Part shown: positions 25,417 through 34,069 of the stretch, one piece after another
How positions within the stretch are numbered: position 1 is the stretch's first letter
How the letters are laid out: each line of letters starts with the position of its first letter
Source of the DNA: Pseudomonadota bacterium
GTDB lineage: Bacteria > Pseudomonadota > Gammaproteobacteria > Burkholderiales > Rhodocyclaceae
DNA: 64,000 bases
Direction of reading: 5' to 3'
NCBI GenBank assembly: GCA_018261905.1
Contig: JAGTRU010000016.1
Span: forward strand, 42,391 to 106,390
Program-made: the position numbers and the translations under genes
The notes under the pieces: model-generated
What the model was told of the DNA's origin: nothing
Databases searched by the model: none
What the model saw: only the letters and a program-made list of their open reading frames with translations

Positions 25417-27497
25417 GTCTTACCTCCGATGATCGAGGTCACCTTGATAATTCTTGTTTCCGGAACTTCGTTATGGGCCAGCACCTTCAACAGGGGCACC
25501 GTACGCCGCAGGAAGCGGGAGAGCAGCAGGCGCAGGCTGGCCGGCACCAGGAGGACGGCGGGCAAGCCGAGGGCTTCCTGGCGTTGGGCGGCCAATACGG
25601 TTTCGCGTACCAGCGTATCGGCCAACCCGGGCTCGAAACTGGTATTTTCCGAGCCGCCCGCCACGGCCTGGGCCAACAAGCGTTCCAGGGTGGGATCGAG
25701 CGACATGACCTGCATTTCGCCGCTCCCCGGGAAAATTTGCTGAACGATCGCCCGTCCCAGCGCGTTGCGGACCTGGGTCGTGAGGTCGTCGGCATTCTGG
25801 GTCCGTGTCGCATGGTCGGCGACCGTTTCGATAATGGTCCGCATATCGCGGATATGGACGCCTTCGTCGAGCAGGCCCTGGAGCACTTTTTGCAGGGTGC
25901 CGAGCGGCAAAATCTTGGGCACCAAGTCTTCGACCAGCTTGGGAATTTCCTTGCCAAGATGCTCGAGCAATTGCTGCACCTCCTGGCGCCCGAGCAATTC
26001 GGAAGCATGGGTCAGGATCAGGTGATTGAGGTGGGTGGCGACCACGGTGGAAGCATCGACCACGGTATAGCCATAGGCCTGCGCCTGATCGCGTTGACTG
26101 GCATCAATCCAGATCGCCGGCAAGCCGAAAGCCGGATCCTTGGTTGCCGTACCGCTCAGGGTACCGGCCACCCGCCCCGGATTGATCGCCAGGTATTGTC
26201 CGGCGTACGCTTCGCCGACGCCGACTTCGACCCCCTTGAGGAGGATCCGATAGGCATTGGGTTTAAGTTCCAGATTGTCGCGAATATGGACCGGCGACAC
26301 CAGGAAGCCGACTTCCTGGGCGAATTTCTTGCGGATACCGCGAATCCGCCGCAACAACTCACCATCCTGTGACTTATCGACCAACGGAATCAGGCGATAG
26401 CCGACTTCCAGGCCCAGCACATCAAGCGGCGCGACATCGCTCCAGGTCGCTTCCATGCTCTCCTGGACCGGCGCCGCGGCAACCTGGACCGGCGTTTCAA
26501 CGATCTTCTTTTCTTTCTCGATGAGGTTCCAGGCAAACCAGCCGAGCAACGAAGCCAGCATCAGGAAAACCAGATTCGGCATCCCCGGGATCAGGCCAAG
26601 AAATCCGACAATCGCCGCGGTGACGGCGATGGCTTTGCCGTTTTTGAACATCTGCCCCATCACCTGCTGACCGATATCGCGGTCATCGGAAACCCGGGTT
26701 ACGACCATACCGGCGGCGATCGAAATGATCAGGCCGGGAATCTGCGCCACCAGACCGTCACCAATGGTCAGCAGGGTGTAGTTTTTGGCCGCCACGGCCA
26801 ACTCCATGTCGTGCTGAACGACGCCGACCACCAGGCCACCAACCACATTGAGAAGCATGATGACGATGCCGGCCACCGCATCGCCGCGCACGAATTTCGA
26901 GGCACCGTCCATCGACCCGAAAAACTCGGCTTCACGAGAAATGTCGGTGCGCCGCTTGCGAGCGTCCTCTTCGCCGATCAACCCGGCATTGAGATCGGCG
27001 TCGATGGCCATCTGCTTGCCGGGCATCGCATCGAGCGTAAAGCGCGCGGAAACTTCGGCCACCCGGCCGGCGCCCTTGGTGATCACGACAAAATTGATCA
27101 CCACCAGGATCATGAAAACGACAATACCGACCGCGAAATTGCCACCGACCAGGAAATGACCAAAGGCCTCGATCACCTTGCCCGCCGCGTCCGGCCCGGT
27201 ATGTCCCTGGAGCATGACGATCCGGGTAGACGCCACGTTCAGCGACAGGCGGAGCAGCGTAGTGACCAGCAGAACGGTCGGGAAGACCGAGAAATCCAGG
27301 GTCTTGCGGGTATTGACGGCGACCAGCAGGACGAGCACCGAAATGGCGATATTGAAGGTAAACAGCACATCCAGCACGAAAGCCGGCAAGGGCAGCACCA
27401 TCATCGCCAGGATCATCAGGATCAAGACGGGCGCCGCGAGCTGTGTCATATTCAGACGAGCGATAAAACCCTGCATCCCGAGCGAAGAGGTGGCCAT
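25413..27497 (-). CDS. flhA: FlhA, flagellar export gate protein
   Basis: FlhA is the large export-gate protein: eight membrane helices followed by a cytoplasmic domain that forms a nonameric ring and docks chaperone-cargo complexes. The 694-residue sequence shows the FHIPEP-family signature around RVAEVSARFTLDAMPGKQMAIDADLNAGLI, with the SREAEFFGSMDGASKFVRGDAVAGI loop, and a C-terminal domain with VDASTVVATHLNHLI. Length is normal. It follows flhB directly, one base after its stop. Confidence 0.98.
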   Translation of the reverse strand: MATSSLGMQGFIARLNMTQLAAPVLILMILAMMVLPLPAFVLDVLFTFNIAISVLVLLVAVNTRKTLDFSVFPTVLLVTTLLRLSLNVASTRIVMLQGHTGPDAAGKVIEAFGHFLVGGNFAVGIVVFMILVVINFVVITKGAGRVAEVSARFTLDAMPGKQMAIDADLNAGLIGEEDARKRRTDISREAEFFGSMDGASKFVRGDAVAGIVIMLLNVVGGLVVGVVQHDMELAVAAKNYTLLTIGDGLVAQIPGLIISIAAGMVVTRVSDDRDIGQQVMGQMFKNGKAIAVTAAIVGFLGLIPGMPNLVFLMLASLLGWFAWNLIEKEKKIVETPVQVAAAPVQESMEATWSDVAPLDVLGLEVGYRLIPLVDKSQDGELLRRIRGIRKKFAQEVGFLVSPVHIRDNLELKPNAYRILLKGVEVGVGEAYAGQYLAINPGRVAGTLSGTATKDPAFGLPAIWIDASQRDQAQAYGYTVVDASTVVATHLNHLILTHASELLGRQEVQQLLEHLGKEIPKLVEDLVPKILPLGTLQKVLQGLLDEGVHIRDMRTIIETVADHATRTQNADDLTTQVRNALGRAIVQQIFPGSGEMQVMSLDPTLERLLAQAVAGGSENTSFEPGLADTLVRETVLAAQRQEALGLPAVLLVPASLRLLLSRFLRRTVPLLKVLAHNEVPETRIIKVTSIIGGKT

Positions 27498-28631
27498 TTA
27501 CGCGGCCTCCGGCACGAGTTCGGCGGGCACCGGCAAATCCTGCGGCGGCATGGGATACACCCCGCCAACCTGACGCCAATTGGCAAGCTGGAAAATATAG
27601 GCGAGAACTTCCGCCACCGCGTTATAGAGGGCGGCGGGGATTTCCGAGTCGAGGGCGGCATGCTTGTAAAGAGCCCGCGCCAGGGGCGGCGCTTCCAACA
27701 CGGGTACCGCGTGCTCGGCCGCCAGCTCACGTATCCGCAAGGCGATAGCCCCCATCCCCTTGGCCACTACTTTCGGGGCGCTCATCCCGGCCTGATAGGA
27801 AAGCGCCACGGCGTAATGGGTCGGATTGGTAACGATCACATTCGCCTGCGGCACGGCCGACATCATCCGCTTACGGGCGGCCTGCATCTGGAGGCTGCGA
27901 ATACGCCCCTTGACCTGCGGGTCGCCCATCATTTCCTTCATTTCCTGCTTGACCTCGTCCTTGCTCATCTTCAGCTTGTCGAAGTGCTGCCAGAGCTGGA
28001 AGGGAACATCGGCCGCGACCACCAGGACGAGAGCCGAAACCAGAATCAGAAACGAAAAACTGACCAGATTCCCAGCATGGGCCAACCCGGCTTCCAGCGG
28101 TTGCGCCAAGAGCCCGAAAATCTCGTCGCGCTCTTTCCAGATCAGCAGCACGGCAACACCGCCGACCAAAGCCGCCTTGAGAACGGCCTTACCCAGCTCC
28201 ATCAAGCTGTTCCAGGAGAACATCCGGCCAAAACCGGTCAATGGGTTCATTCGATTCAAATCGGGAACCAACGCTTTCGGGGCAAACACCCAGGCATTGA
28301 GAACGAATGGCGGCAATAACGCCGCCACCAACAAGAGCGCCAACAGTGGCGAGAAGGCGAATAGTGCATCGACCGAAATATCTGTCAGGCGCGGCAGCAT
28401 TTGCGCCGGTTCGTGCATGAATTTCGAATCGATGGCAAAGCCCTTGCGAAAGATTGCCATCGAGCGTTGCGTGAACCAGCTTCCCATCATCCAGAATGCC
28501 GAGCCGGCAACGATCAAAACCAGAAAAGTACCAAGTTCACGGGAATGGGGGACCTGACCCTGCTCGCGGGCCTGCTCGATTCGCCTACCGCTAGGCTCTT
28601 CGGTTTTTTCGAGGTCGCTCTCTTCTGCCAT
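27498..28631 (-). CDS. flhB: FlhB, export switch protein
   Basis: FlhB closes the export gate and switches substrate class when it cleaves itself. The 377-residue product has four membrane helices and a cytoplasmic domain; the autocleavage site NPTH lies at residues 269-272 (VIVTNPTHYAVAL). The N-terminus carries EKTEEPSGRRIEQAREQGQVPHSREL, typical of the family. It is the first gene of flhBAFG-fliA-motCD; a TATAAT lies 27 bp upstream of its ATG. Confidence 0.98.
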   Translation of the reverse strand: MAEESDLEKTEEPSGRRIEQAREQGQVPHSRELGTFLVLIVAGSAFWMMGSWFTQRSMAIFRKGFAIDSKFMHEPAQMLPRLTDISVDALFAFSPLLALLLVAALLPPFVLNAWVFAPKALVPDLNRMNPLTGFGRMFSWNSLMELGKAVLKAALVGGVAVLLIWKERDEIFGLLAQPLEAGLAHAGNLVSFSFLILVSALVLVVAADVPFQLWQHFDKLKMSKDEVKQEMKEMMGDPQVKGRIRSLQMQAARKRMMSAVPQANVIVTNPTHYAVALSYQAGMSAPKVVAKGMGAIALRIRELAAEHAVPVLEAPPLARALYKHAALDSEIPAALYNAVAEVLAYIFQLANWRQVGGVYPMPPQDLPVPAELVPEAA

Positions 28632-28657
28632 AACCGTCTTAGGGTGTCGTTGTGGCT

Positions 28658-28663
28658 ATTATA
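28658..28663 (-). promoter_or_regulatory. Possible -10 element before flhB
   Basis: On the - strand a perfect TATAAT occurs 27 bp before the flhB ATG, preceded by T-rich DNA. No convincing TTGACA-like -35 is found at 16-18 bp. It lies between the cheA1 terminator and flhB, where a promoter for the flhBAFG-fliA-motCD operon is expected. Flagellar promoters of other sigma classes cannot be excluded. Confidence 0.4.
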
Positions 28664-28756
28664 GGAAAAAACCTGAAAAAATAAAGAGGTACGAGTGTTT
28701 ATTTAGCTGGTTTCTCAGGTGACAGCCGCAAGCACATGACAACAGAACGAACTTCA

Positions 28757-28787
28757 CAAAAGAAAAGAGGAGGCCAAAGCCTCCTCT
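28757..28787 (-). terminator. Rho-independent terminator after cheA1
   Basis: GAGGAGGC (28767-28774), a CAAA loop and GCCTCCTC (28779-28786) form a perfect 8 bp stem. On the - strand it is followed by TTTTCTTTT. It ends the cheV-cheV-cheY-cheZ-cheA transcript and separates it from flhB. Confidence 0.9.
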
Positions 28788-28811
28788 CAACTCGTTGACA
28801 GCAAAGGGAAA

Positions 28812-30701
28812 TCAGGCGAAATCCAGCGCCCGCATGGCGGCCCCCATATCGGCATGCTGTCCGAGATCAGCCAACAACTCTTTCATATCCAGGATCAGCA
28901 CGATCTGACCATTGGAAAGCGTTGTCACACCAGCCACTCCGCGCGGCCGGAAATCCTCGAGCGACTTGATCACGGCATCGTCTCGACCGGCAAAGCTATC
29001 GACGGCGAGAATAAAACTGCGCTCCGCCGTCTGCATGAAGACGCCGTATTCCGGATAACGCTCAAGCGGCCAGCCGAGCAAGCGGGCCAGCGAGATCAAG
29101 GGCAAGACTTCGCCACGCACGACCAGCGTTTCCTTGCCCCCCACTTCCTGGATACGACTCTGCTCAATCGGCAGAATTTCCCGGACCAGCGACAGCGGCA
29201 AGGCGAAGGGTTGATCGCCCAAAAGCACCAACAGGACCGGCAGAATGGCCAGGGTCAGGGGCAGCGAGATGATGAAGACCGATCCCTTGCCCGGCTCCGA
29301 ACGAATCTCGATGGCGCCGTTGAGTTTCTGGATATTGGTCTTGACCACATCCATGCCGACACCACGACCGGAAACATCGGAAATCTGCGACTTGGTCGAA
29401 AAGCCCGGCAGGAAAATCAGGTTCAGGCTCTGCCGCTCGTCGAGGGTGTTGGCCTCCTCCTCCGAGATCAGCCCCTTTTCCACCGCTTTCGCCCGGATCC
29501 GCTCGGCGCTCATCCCCTTGCCGTCATCGGCGATGATCAGCACGATGTGATCACCTTCCTGACGCGCCTCCAGGCGGACCAGACTCTTCGGCGTCTTGCC
29601 GGCGGCCTGCCGCTCGAGCGGCATCTCGACGCCGTGATCGACCGCGTTGCGAATCAAGTGGATCAGCGGATCGGCCAGATCCTCGATCATGGTCTTGTCC
29701 ACCTCCGTCTCTTCGCCGGCCAGCACCAGCTCGACATCCTTGCCCAACTGACGCGCCAGATCGCGGGCAATCCGCGGATATTTCTGGAACAAGCGGCCGA
29801 TCGGCTGCATCCGGGTCTTCATCACCGAATTCTGCAGATCGGAAACCAGCAAATCGAGCTGACTCACCGCCTGATCAAGGGCGTGCAAGGTTTCCGAATC
29901 ATTTTTGCCAGCCAGGATATCGGCCCGCAAGCTGGTCAGACGGTTCTTGGTCAAGCCGATTTCACCCGACAGATTGAGCACCTGATCGAGCCGCGAAGTA
30001 TCGACCCGGATCGTATTTTCCCGACCACGTTCTTCGACCCGCCGCGCCGCGGACGGCTGCCCCCCCGGACGGTCCGTTGCCCGCCGGCCAAAAGCCGACG
30101 GCGCTGCCGCAGCCCCGGCCACCACCGGCGCTGCCGCAGCGTGCACGGCAGCGCTTTCTTCCTTGGTAATCAATTCACCATGCGCGGCCGGCGGCTGGCC
30201 GGTAACGGCCGCATGCAAGACCGCCCAGTCCGGCTCTCCGGCCACCGCGGCAACGCTTTCGGCCGACACCTTCGGGGCCTCGACCGGGGCCACCGGGGCG
30301 GCCGGGGCCTCGCCGCTCAGCACGCCTTTCAGCGCGGCAATCACTTCCGGATCGGCCGGCTGCGGCAAAACCATCTGCCCCAACTCACCGAACATTTCAC
30401 GCACCCCCTTGGTCGCCGCCATGATGGTATCCATCAGTTCGGGAGTGAGTTCCAGTTCGCCATTGCGCAGACGATCAAACAGGTTTTCCGTCAGGTGACA
30501 TAGCGTCACCAGTTCAGCGGCATTCAGGAAGCCAGCGCCCCCTTTAACGGTGTGAAAGCCGCGAAAAATATCATTCAGCAGATTGCGGTCGTCGGGCCGC
30601 TTCTCCAGATCAACCAGCTTGTTATCCACATCCGACAGCAGATCGTGGGCCTCCTGCAAGAAATCTTGCAGCAGGTCTTCCATTCCGGCAAAGTCGCTCA
30701 T
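28812..30701 (-). CDS. cheA: CheA1, chemotaxis histidine kinase lacking a P2 domain
   Basis: This kinase phosphorylates CheY in response to chemoreceptors. The 629-residue product has an Hpt domain with phospho-acceptor His-50 in FRGFHTVKGGAGFLN, then a roughly 100-residue Ala/Pro-rich linker (about 130-225) with no P2 domain visible, a dimerisation domain (RVDTSRLDQVLNLSGEIGL), an HATPase domain with HLIRNAVDHG, DDGKGM and SDVSGRGVGMDVV, and a C-terminal CheW-like domain. It follows cheZ by 12 bp, and the order cheY-cheZ-cheA beside flagellar genes is that of the main flagellar chemotaxis system of Pseudomonas. A second CheA lies at 43583-45904. Confidence 0.95.
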   Translation of the reverse strand: MSDFAGMEDLLQDFLQEAHDLLSDVDNKLVDLEKRPDDRNLLNDIFRGFHTVKGGAGFLNAAELVTLCHLTENLFDRLRNGELELTPELMDTIMAATKGVREMFGELGQMVLPQPADPEVIAALKGVLSGEAPAAPVAPVEAPKVSAESVAAVAGEPDWAVLHAAVTGQPPAAHGELITKEESAAVHAAAAPVVAGAAAAPSAFGRRATDRPGGQPSAARRVEERGRENTIRVDTSRLDQVLNLSGEIGLTKNRLTSLRADILAGKNDSETLHALDQAVSQLDLLVSDLQNSVMKTRMQPIGRLFQKYPRIARDLARQLGKDVELVLAGEETEVDKTMIEDLADPLIHLIRNAVDHGVEMPLERQAAGKTPKSLVRLEARQEGDHIVLIIADDGKGMSAERIRAKAVEKGLISEEEANTLDERQSLNLIFLPGFSTKSQISDVSGRGVGMDVVKTNIQKLNGAIEIRSEPGKGSVFIISLPLTLAILPVLLVLLGDQPFALPLSLVREILPIEQSRIQEVGGKETLVVRGEVLPLISLARLLGWPLERYPEYGVFMQTAERSFILAVDSFAGRDDAVIKSLEDFRPRGVAGVTTLSNGQIVLILDMKELLADLGQHADMGAAMRALDFA

Positions 30702-30713
30702 TTTCGACCCCTA

Positions 30714-31535
30714 TCAGAAACCGAGGCTATCAAGTAGATCATCAACCTGTCCCTGGTTGACGACCACGTCGGTACGGCCTTCGGCATTGACCACCGGGCC
30801 GTTCATCAAACTAGTCACCTCAACGGTCCGCTTGGCATCCGGCACGATTTCGAGCAGCACGCTCATCAAACCTGACTCCAGTTCCTGGGCCAGACCGACA
30901 ATTTTCTTGATCACCTGGCCGGTCAAATCCTGAAAGTCCTGCGCCATCATGATCTCAGTTAGCTGGGCATGGGTCGCTTTGGTTTTCTGCGGCAACTGCT
31001 GAGTCAGGAAGATCCGCGTATCGCTGGCCAAGGCCTTGAAATCGGCGGTCGTTAGCTGGTTGGCGTACACCTTCTCCCAGCGCTCGCCGAGAACGCGGGC
31101 GCCGTTTTCCATTTCATCAACCAGCGGACTGGCGATATCGGTCGCATTCAGCACCCGGCAAGCCGCCTGCTCGGTCAAGTTGGCGACATAGGCCAGGCGA
31201 TCCTTGGCATCCGGCAGCGCCGACACCGTTTTTTCCAGTAACTTGTCGTAACCCAACTGCCCCAGCGTATCGTGCAAGGCACGCGCCATATGCCCGATGC
31301 GGTTGAATACGGCCTCCTGATTCGACCACCCCTCGGCCGACGGCTCCCCGACCGCAGCTGCCGCCGTTTCTGCGGCAACGCTATCGAACAAGGCTTGCAA
31401 ATCATCACTGTCATCGGTCGCCGGCCCCGCCTTCACGGCCGCCGCCGGTGCCGCTGCCGGCTTCACCGGCGCAAAATCGGCGGCAATCGAGTCAAAAAGG
31501 GCTTCCAGATCGTTCGAATCGTTGTTCGCAGTCAT
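30714..31535 (-). CDS. cheZ: CheZ, CheY-P phosphatase with repeated N-terminal motif
   Basis: CheZ dephosphorylates CheY-P. The 273-residue product has the CheZ helical core, with IMMAQDFQDLTGQVIKKIV, where the Gln of AQDFQDLTGQ is the catalytic Gln-type position, and a C-terminal tail QVDDLLDSLGF that matches the CheY-P docking peptide of enteric CheZ. It is longer than the enteric protein (214 residues) because of an N-terminal extension containing two copies of a related motif, NDLEALFDSIAADFA (residues 8-22) and DDLQALFDSVAAETA (about 44-58), separated by an Ala/Pro-rich stretch. A strong AAGGGGA precedes the ATG. It lies between cheY1 and cheA1. Confidence 0.95.
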   Translation of the reverse strand: MTANNDSNDLEALFDSIAADFAPVKPAAAPAAAVKAGPATDDSDDLQALFDSVAAETAAAAVGEPSAEGWSNQEAVFNRIGHMARALHDTLGQLGYDKLLEKTVSALPDAKDRLAYVANLTEQAACRVLNATDIASPLVDEMENGARVLGERWEKVYANQLTTADFKALASDTRIFLTQQLPQKTKATHAQLTEIMMAQDFQDLTGQVIKKIVGLAQELESGLMSVLLEIVPDAKRTVEVTSLMNGPVVNAEGRTDVVVNQGQVDDLLDSLGF

Positions 31536-31544
31536 GCTATCCCC

Positions 31545-31940
31545 TTAGGCCAAACCCATTTTCTCGAAAATCTTATTGAGCTTTTCCGACAAGGTTCCTG
31601 CAGTAAATGGCTTGACGATATAGCCACTGGCGCCCGCTTGGGCGGCGGCGATAATGTTTTCCTTCTTGGCTTCGGCGGTGATCATCAACACTGGAAGATG
31701 CTTCAGACTCGGCGTCGCACGAATGGTCTGCAACAGGGTCAGCCCATCCATATTGGGCATATTCCAGTCGGTCACCACAAACTCGAAACCCCCTCCCTGC
31801 AACTTTTGCAGTGCGATCGCCCCGTCCTCCGCCTCGTCGACATTGGTAAAGCCCAACTCTTTCAGAAGGTTGCGGACAATACGACGCATGGTGGAAAAAT
31901 CATCCACCACCAGGAATTTCATCTTCGGATCAGCTGCCAT
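31545..31940 (-). CDS. cheY: CheY1, chemotaxis response regulator
   Basis: A 131-residue single receiver domain. It has the acidic pair in [23 protein letters not shown], the phosphorylated Asp in [14 protein letters not shown], the conserved Thr in [27 protein letters not shown], and the Lys in VKPF. This is very close to enteric CheY throughout, including [13 protein letters not shown] and [14 protein letters not shown]. It is adjacent to cheZ, which fits a CheY-P/CheZ phosphatase pair. Confidence 0.97.
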   Translation of the reverse strand: MAADPKMKFLVVDDFSTMRRIVRNLLKELGFTNVDEAEDGAIALQKLQGGGFEFVVTDWNMPNMDGLTLLQTIRATPSLKHLPVLMITAEAKKENIIAAAQAGASGYIVKPFTAGTLSEKLNKIFEKMGLA

Positions 31941-31961
31941 GCAGTAACTCCAACTAGCTTG

Positions 31962-32903
31962 TTATCGTTCAATCAGCGGGCGCAGGGTGTCCGCCAGCGC
32001 CTCCGCATCGAATTTTGCGACATAGGCGTCAACGCCCACCGATTTACCCATCGCGCGGTTGGCCTCGGACGATAGCGAGGAGTGCATGACCACCGGCACC
32101 CCCTCGAAACGAGGATCGGATTTGATATTTTTGGTCAAAACATAGCCGTCCATTTCCGGCATCTCGGCATCGACCAGGATCAGGCGGATTTCGTCGCGGA
32201 TGTTCTCGCCGCTTTGCACGGCATGCGCGGCAATCCCTTGCAAGCGCGTCCATGCTTCCATGCCGTTGGTCGCGTGCTTGTGGCGCACGCCCAATTTGTC
32301 GAGCACCTCGGCGATTTTGCGGCGTGCGACAACCGAGTCATCGACGAAAAAGACGCTGGTATCGGGATCGACCTGGGCCGGCGCAATATCGACAATCATC
32401 GCCTCCCCGAAAGCGTTGGCGAGAATTTGTTCGACATCGAGTATCGACACCAGATGGCTGCCATCGAGTTCGATAACGGCGGTAATCAGGCCCTGATTGG
32501 CCGAGAGGACGCTTTCCGGCGCCTTGACGCGCTCCCAATCGACGCGAATGATGCGGTCGACTTCGTGCACGAGAAAGCCGAGCGTGCGTTTCGAATACTC
32601 GGCGACCATCATCGTCTTGCCCAACCCGGGCACCGCACCGTCAAGATGCATGAAGGGGGCCAGCGAGAGAACCGGAATGACATTGCCGCGTAGCGAGATC
32701 AAGCCCTCGACGCCGCGCGGCATGTTGGGCGTCTTGGTGATGCGCGGGGTGCGCCCCACTTCTCGCACCTTGAAGACGTTGATGCCGAATATTTCACGAG
32801 TCCCCAGGGAAAATAACAAAATCTCCATTTTATTGGAGCCTGCGAGACGGGTACGGGCATCAACGCTGTCTAATAAATTCTTGTTTTCAACGAGATTCAT
32901 CAT
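31962..32903 (-). CDS. cheV: CheV1, CheW-receiver hybrid adaptor
   Basis: CheV couples receptors to CheA through a CheW-like domain and adjusts this by phosphorylation of a receiver domain. In this 313-residue protein the CheW-like part (about residues 25-165) has FGINVFKVREVGRTPRITKTPNMPRGVEGLISLRGNVIPVL, and the receiver (about 185-310) has VFFVDDSVVARRKIAEVL and LVDAEMPEMDGYVLTKNIK. A second ATG 3 bp inside the gene (32900) is better spaced from GGGAGAGG and may be the true start. It lies directly downstream of a second cheV. Confidence 0.95.
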   Translation of the reverse strand: MMNLVENKNLLDSVDARTRLAGSNKMEILLFSLGTREIFGINVFKVREVGRTPRITKTPNMPRGVEGLISLRGNVIPVLSLAPFMHLDGAVPGLGKTMMVAEYSKRTLGFLVHEVDRIIRVDWERVKAPESVLSANQGLITAVIELDGSHLVSILDVEQILANAFGEAMIVDIAPAQVDPDTSVFFVDDSVVARRKIAEVLDKLGVRHKHATNGMEAWTRLQGIAAHAVQSGENIRDEIRLILVDAEMPEMDGYVLTKNIKSDPRFEGVPVVMHSSLSSEANRAMGKSVGVDAYVAKFDAEALADTLRPLIER

Positions 32904-32919
32904 CCTCTCCCGCTAGAGC

Positions 32920-33897
32920 TCAGGCTGCCGTAACCGGCACATTGGCCGAACCGTCGACACCGAGTCGACGGGCCAGCGTTTCGGAAAGCCGCTGCGGCTC
33001 GAATTTTGGAACATATTCATCGACCCCGACCGACTGCCCCAACTTCTGGTTGGACATCCCAGAAAGGGAGGAATGCATGATCACCGGCACCCCATTGAAG
33101 CGCGGGTCGGACTTGATCTTCTTGGTCAGGATGTAGCCGTCCATTTCCGGCATTTCAATGTCAGTCAGTACCAGACTGATCAACTCGGAAACCGGCTTGC
33201 CCACGGTTTGGGCATAGGTCGCCACCTTTTCCATCTCTTCCCACATCTGGCGGCCATTGACGGCGCTCAAGCCCTTGACGCCCATGACGCTCAGCGTACG
33301 CTCGATCTGTTTGCGGGCGACACTGGAGTCGTCGCAATAAAACACCGTGCAATCGGGACGATCGAGCGGCACGACACCGCGGAACATGATCTCGTTATCG
33401 ATACTGGTGGTTTCCGAAAGCACCTTTTCGACATCCATCATCATGACCAGACGGCCGTCGTCGAGCTCGGTAACCGCGGTGACCAGACCGCCGGTCTGCG
33501 CCGTCAGCATTTCCGGAGGCACCCGCATCTTGCTCCAGTCCAGGCGCAGAATGGTGTCCACACCTTCGACCAGGAAGCCCTGGGTATGGCCGTTGTACTC
33601 GGTGACGATCATGATTTCACGGTTCGTCCCGGCGCTGATGCCGGAATACTTAGCCAAGTCGATCACCGGCACCAGGGCCCCCCGCAAGCTGACCATGCCC
33701 TCGACCGATGGCGGCATTTCCGGCGCCGCTGTAATCAGCGGCGTCCGCATCACTTCGCGAACCTTGAAGACATTGATCCCGTAGGTCTCCCGGCGACCGG
33801 TGCGCTGATCTACGCCAAGAAAAAAGAGCAGGATTTCAAGCTTATTGGTTCCCGCCAGCTTGGTACGCGCATCAATACTCTTCAACAACTCTGACAT
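32920..33897 (-). CDS. cheV: CheV2, CheW-receiver hybrid adaptor
   Basis: A second CheV of 325 residues. The CheW-like half has YGINVFKVREVMRTPLITAAPEMPPSVEGMVSLRGALVPVIDL, and the receiver half has VFYCDDSSVARKQIERTLSVMG and LVLTDIEMPEMDGYILTKKIKSDPRFNG. It shares the same plan with CheV1 (16 bp downstream) but differs clearly in sequence, so this is an older duplication. It is the first gene of the cheV2-cheV1-cheY1-cheZ-cheA1 unit, with GAGGGGA before the ATG and a possible sigma-28-type promoter about 146 bp upstream. Confidence 0.95.
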   Translation of the reverse strand: MSELLKSIDARTKLAGTNKLEILLFFLGVDQRTGRRETYGINVFKVREVMRTPLITAAPEMPPSVEGMVSLRGALVPVIDLAKYSGISAGTNREIMIVTEYNGHTQGFLVEGVDTILRLDWSKMRVPPEMLTAQTGGLVTAVTELDDGRLVMMMDVEKVLSETTSIDNEIMFRGVVPLDRPDCTVFYCDDSSVARKQIERTLSVMGVKGLSAVNGRQMWEEMEKVATYAQTVGKPVSELISLVLTDIEMPEMDGYILTKKIKSDPRFNGVPVIMHSSLSGMSNQKLGQSVGVDEYVPKFEPQRLSETLARRLGVDGSANVPVTAA

Positions 33898-34042
33898 CGT
33901 TATCCCCTCGCACTTCGTGCAATCGGCTTGTTTAATGGCTATGGCGCCGAAGCGACCTTAGGATACACGTTTTCCAACGGGCTTCAAACCGCGCTCCCGT
34001 GCGCCACTCCGGGCTTATTTATTCGCCATCATCGCAGTCTGA

Positions 34043-34069
34043 ATAACGACCGGCGAACAATCAACTTTA
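34043..34069 (-). promoter_or_regulatory. Possible sigma-28-type promoter of the cheV-cheA1 unit
   Basis: On the - strand, TAAAGTTG (34069-34062), 11 bp, then GTCGTTAT (34050-34043). The -35 matches sigma-28 at seven of eight positions and the spacing is exact; the -10 is weaker (consensus GCCGATAA). The TAA is also the stop codon of the STAS gene. The leader to cheV2 would be about 140 bp, which is long. The 169 bp gap holds no gene. Confidence 0.42.

Noticed and set aside
26811..28319. 502-codon open frame on the + strand opposite flhA/flhB
   Set aside because: Antisense shadow of strongly conserved flhA and flhB; His/Arg/Asp-rich with no signal or motif.
28854..30503. 549-codon open frame on the + strand opposite cheA1
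   Set aside because: Antisense shadow of a clear CheA; no promoter, RBS or domain seen.
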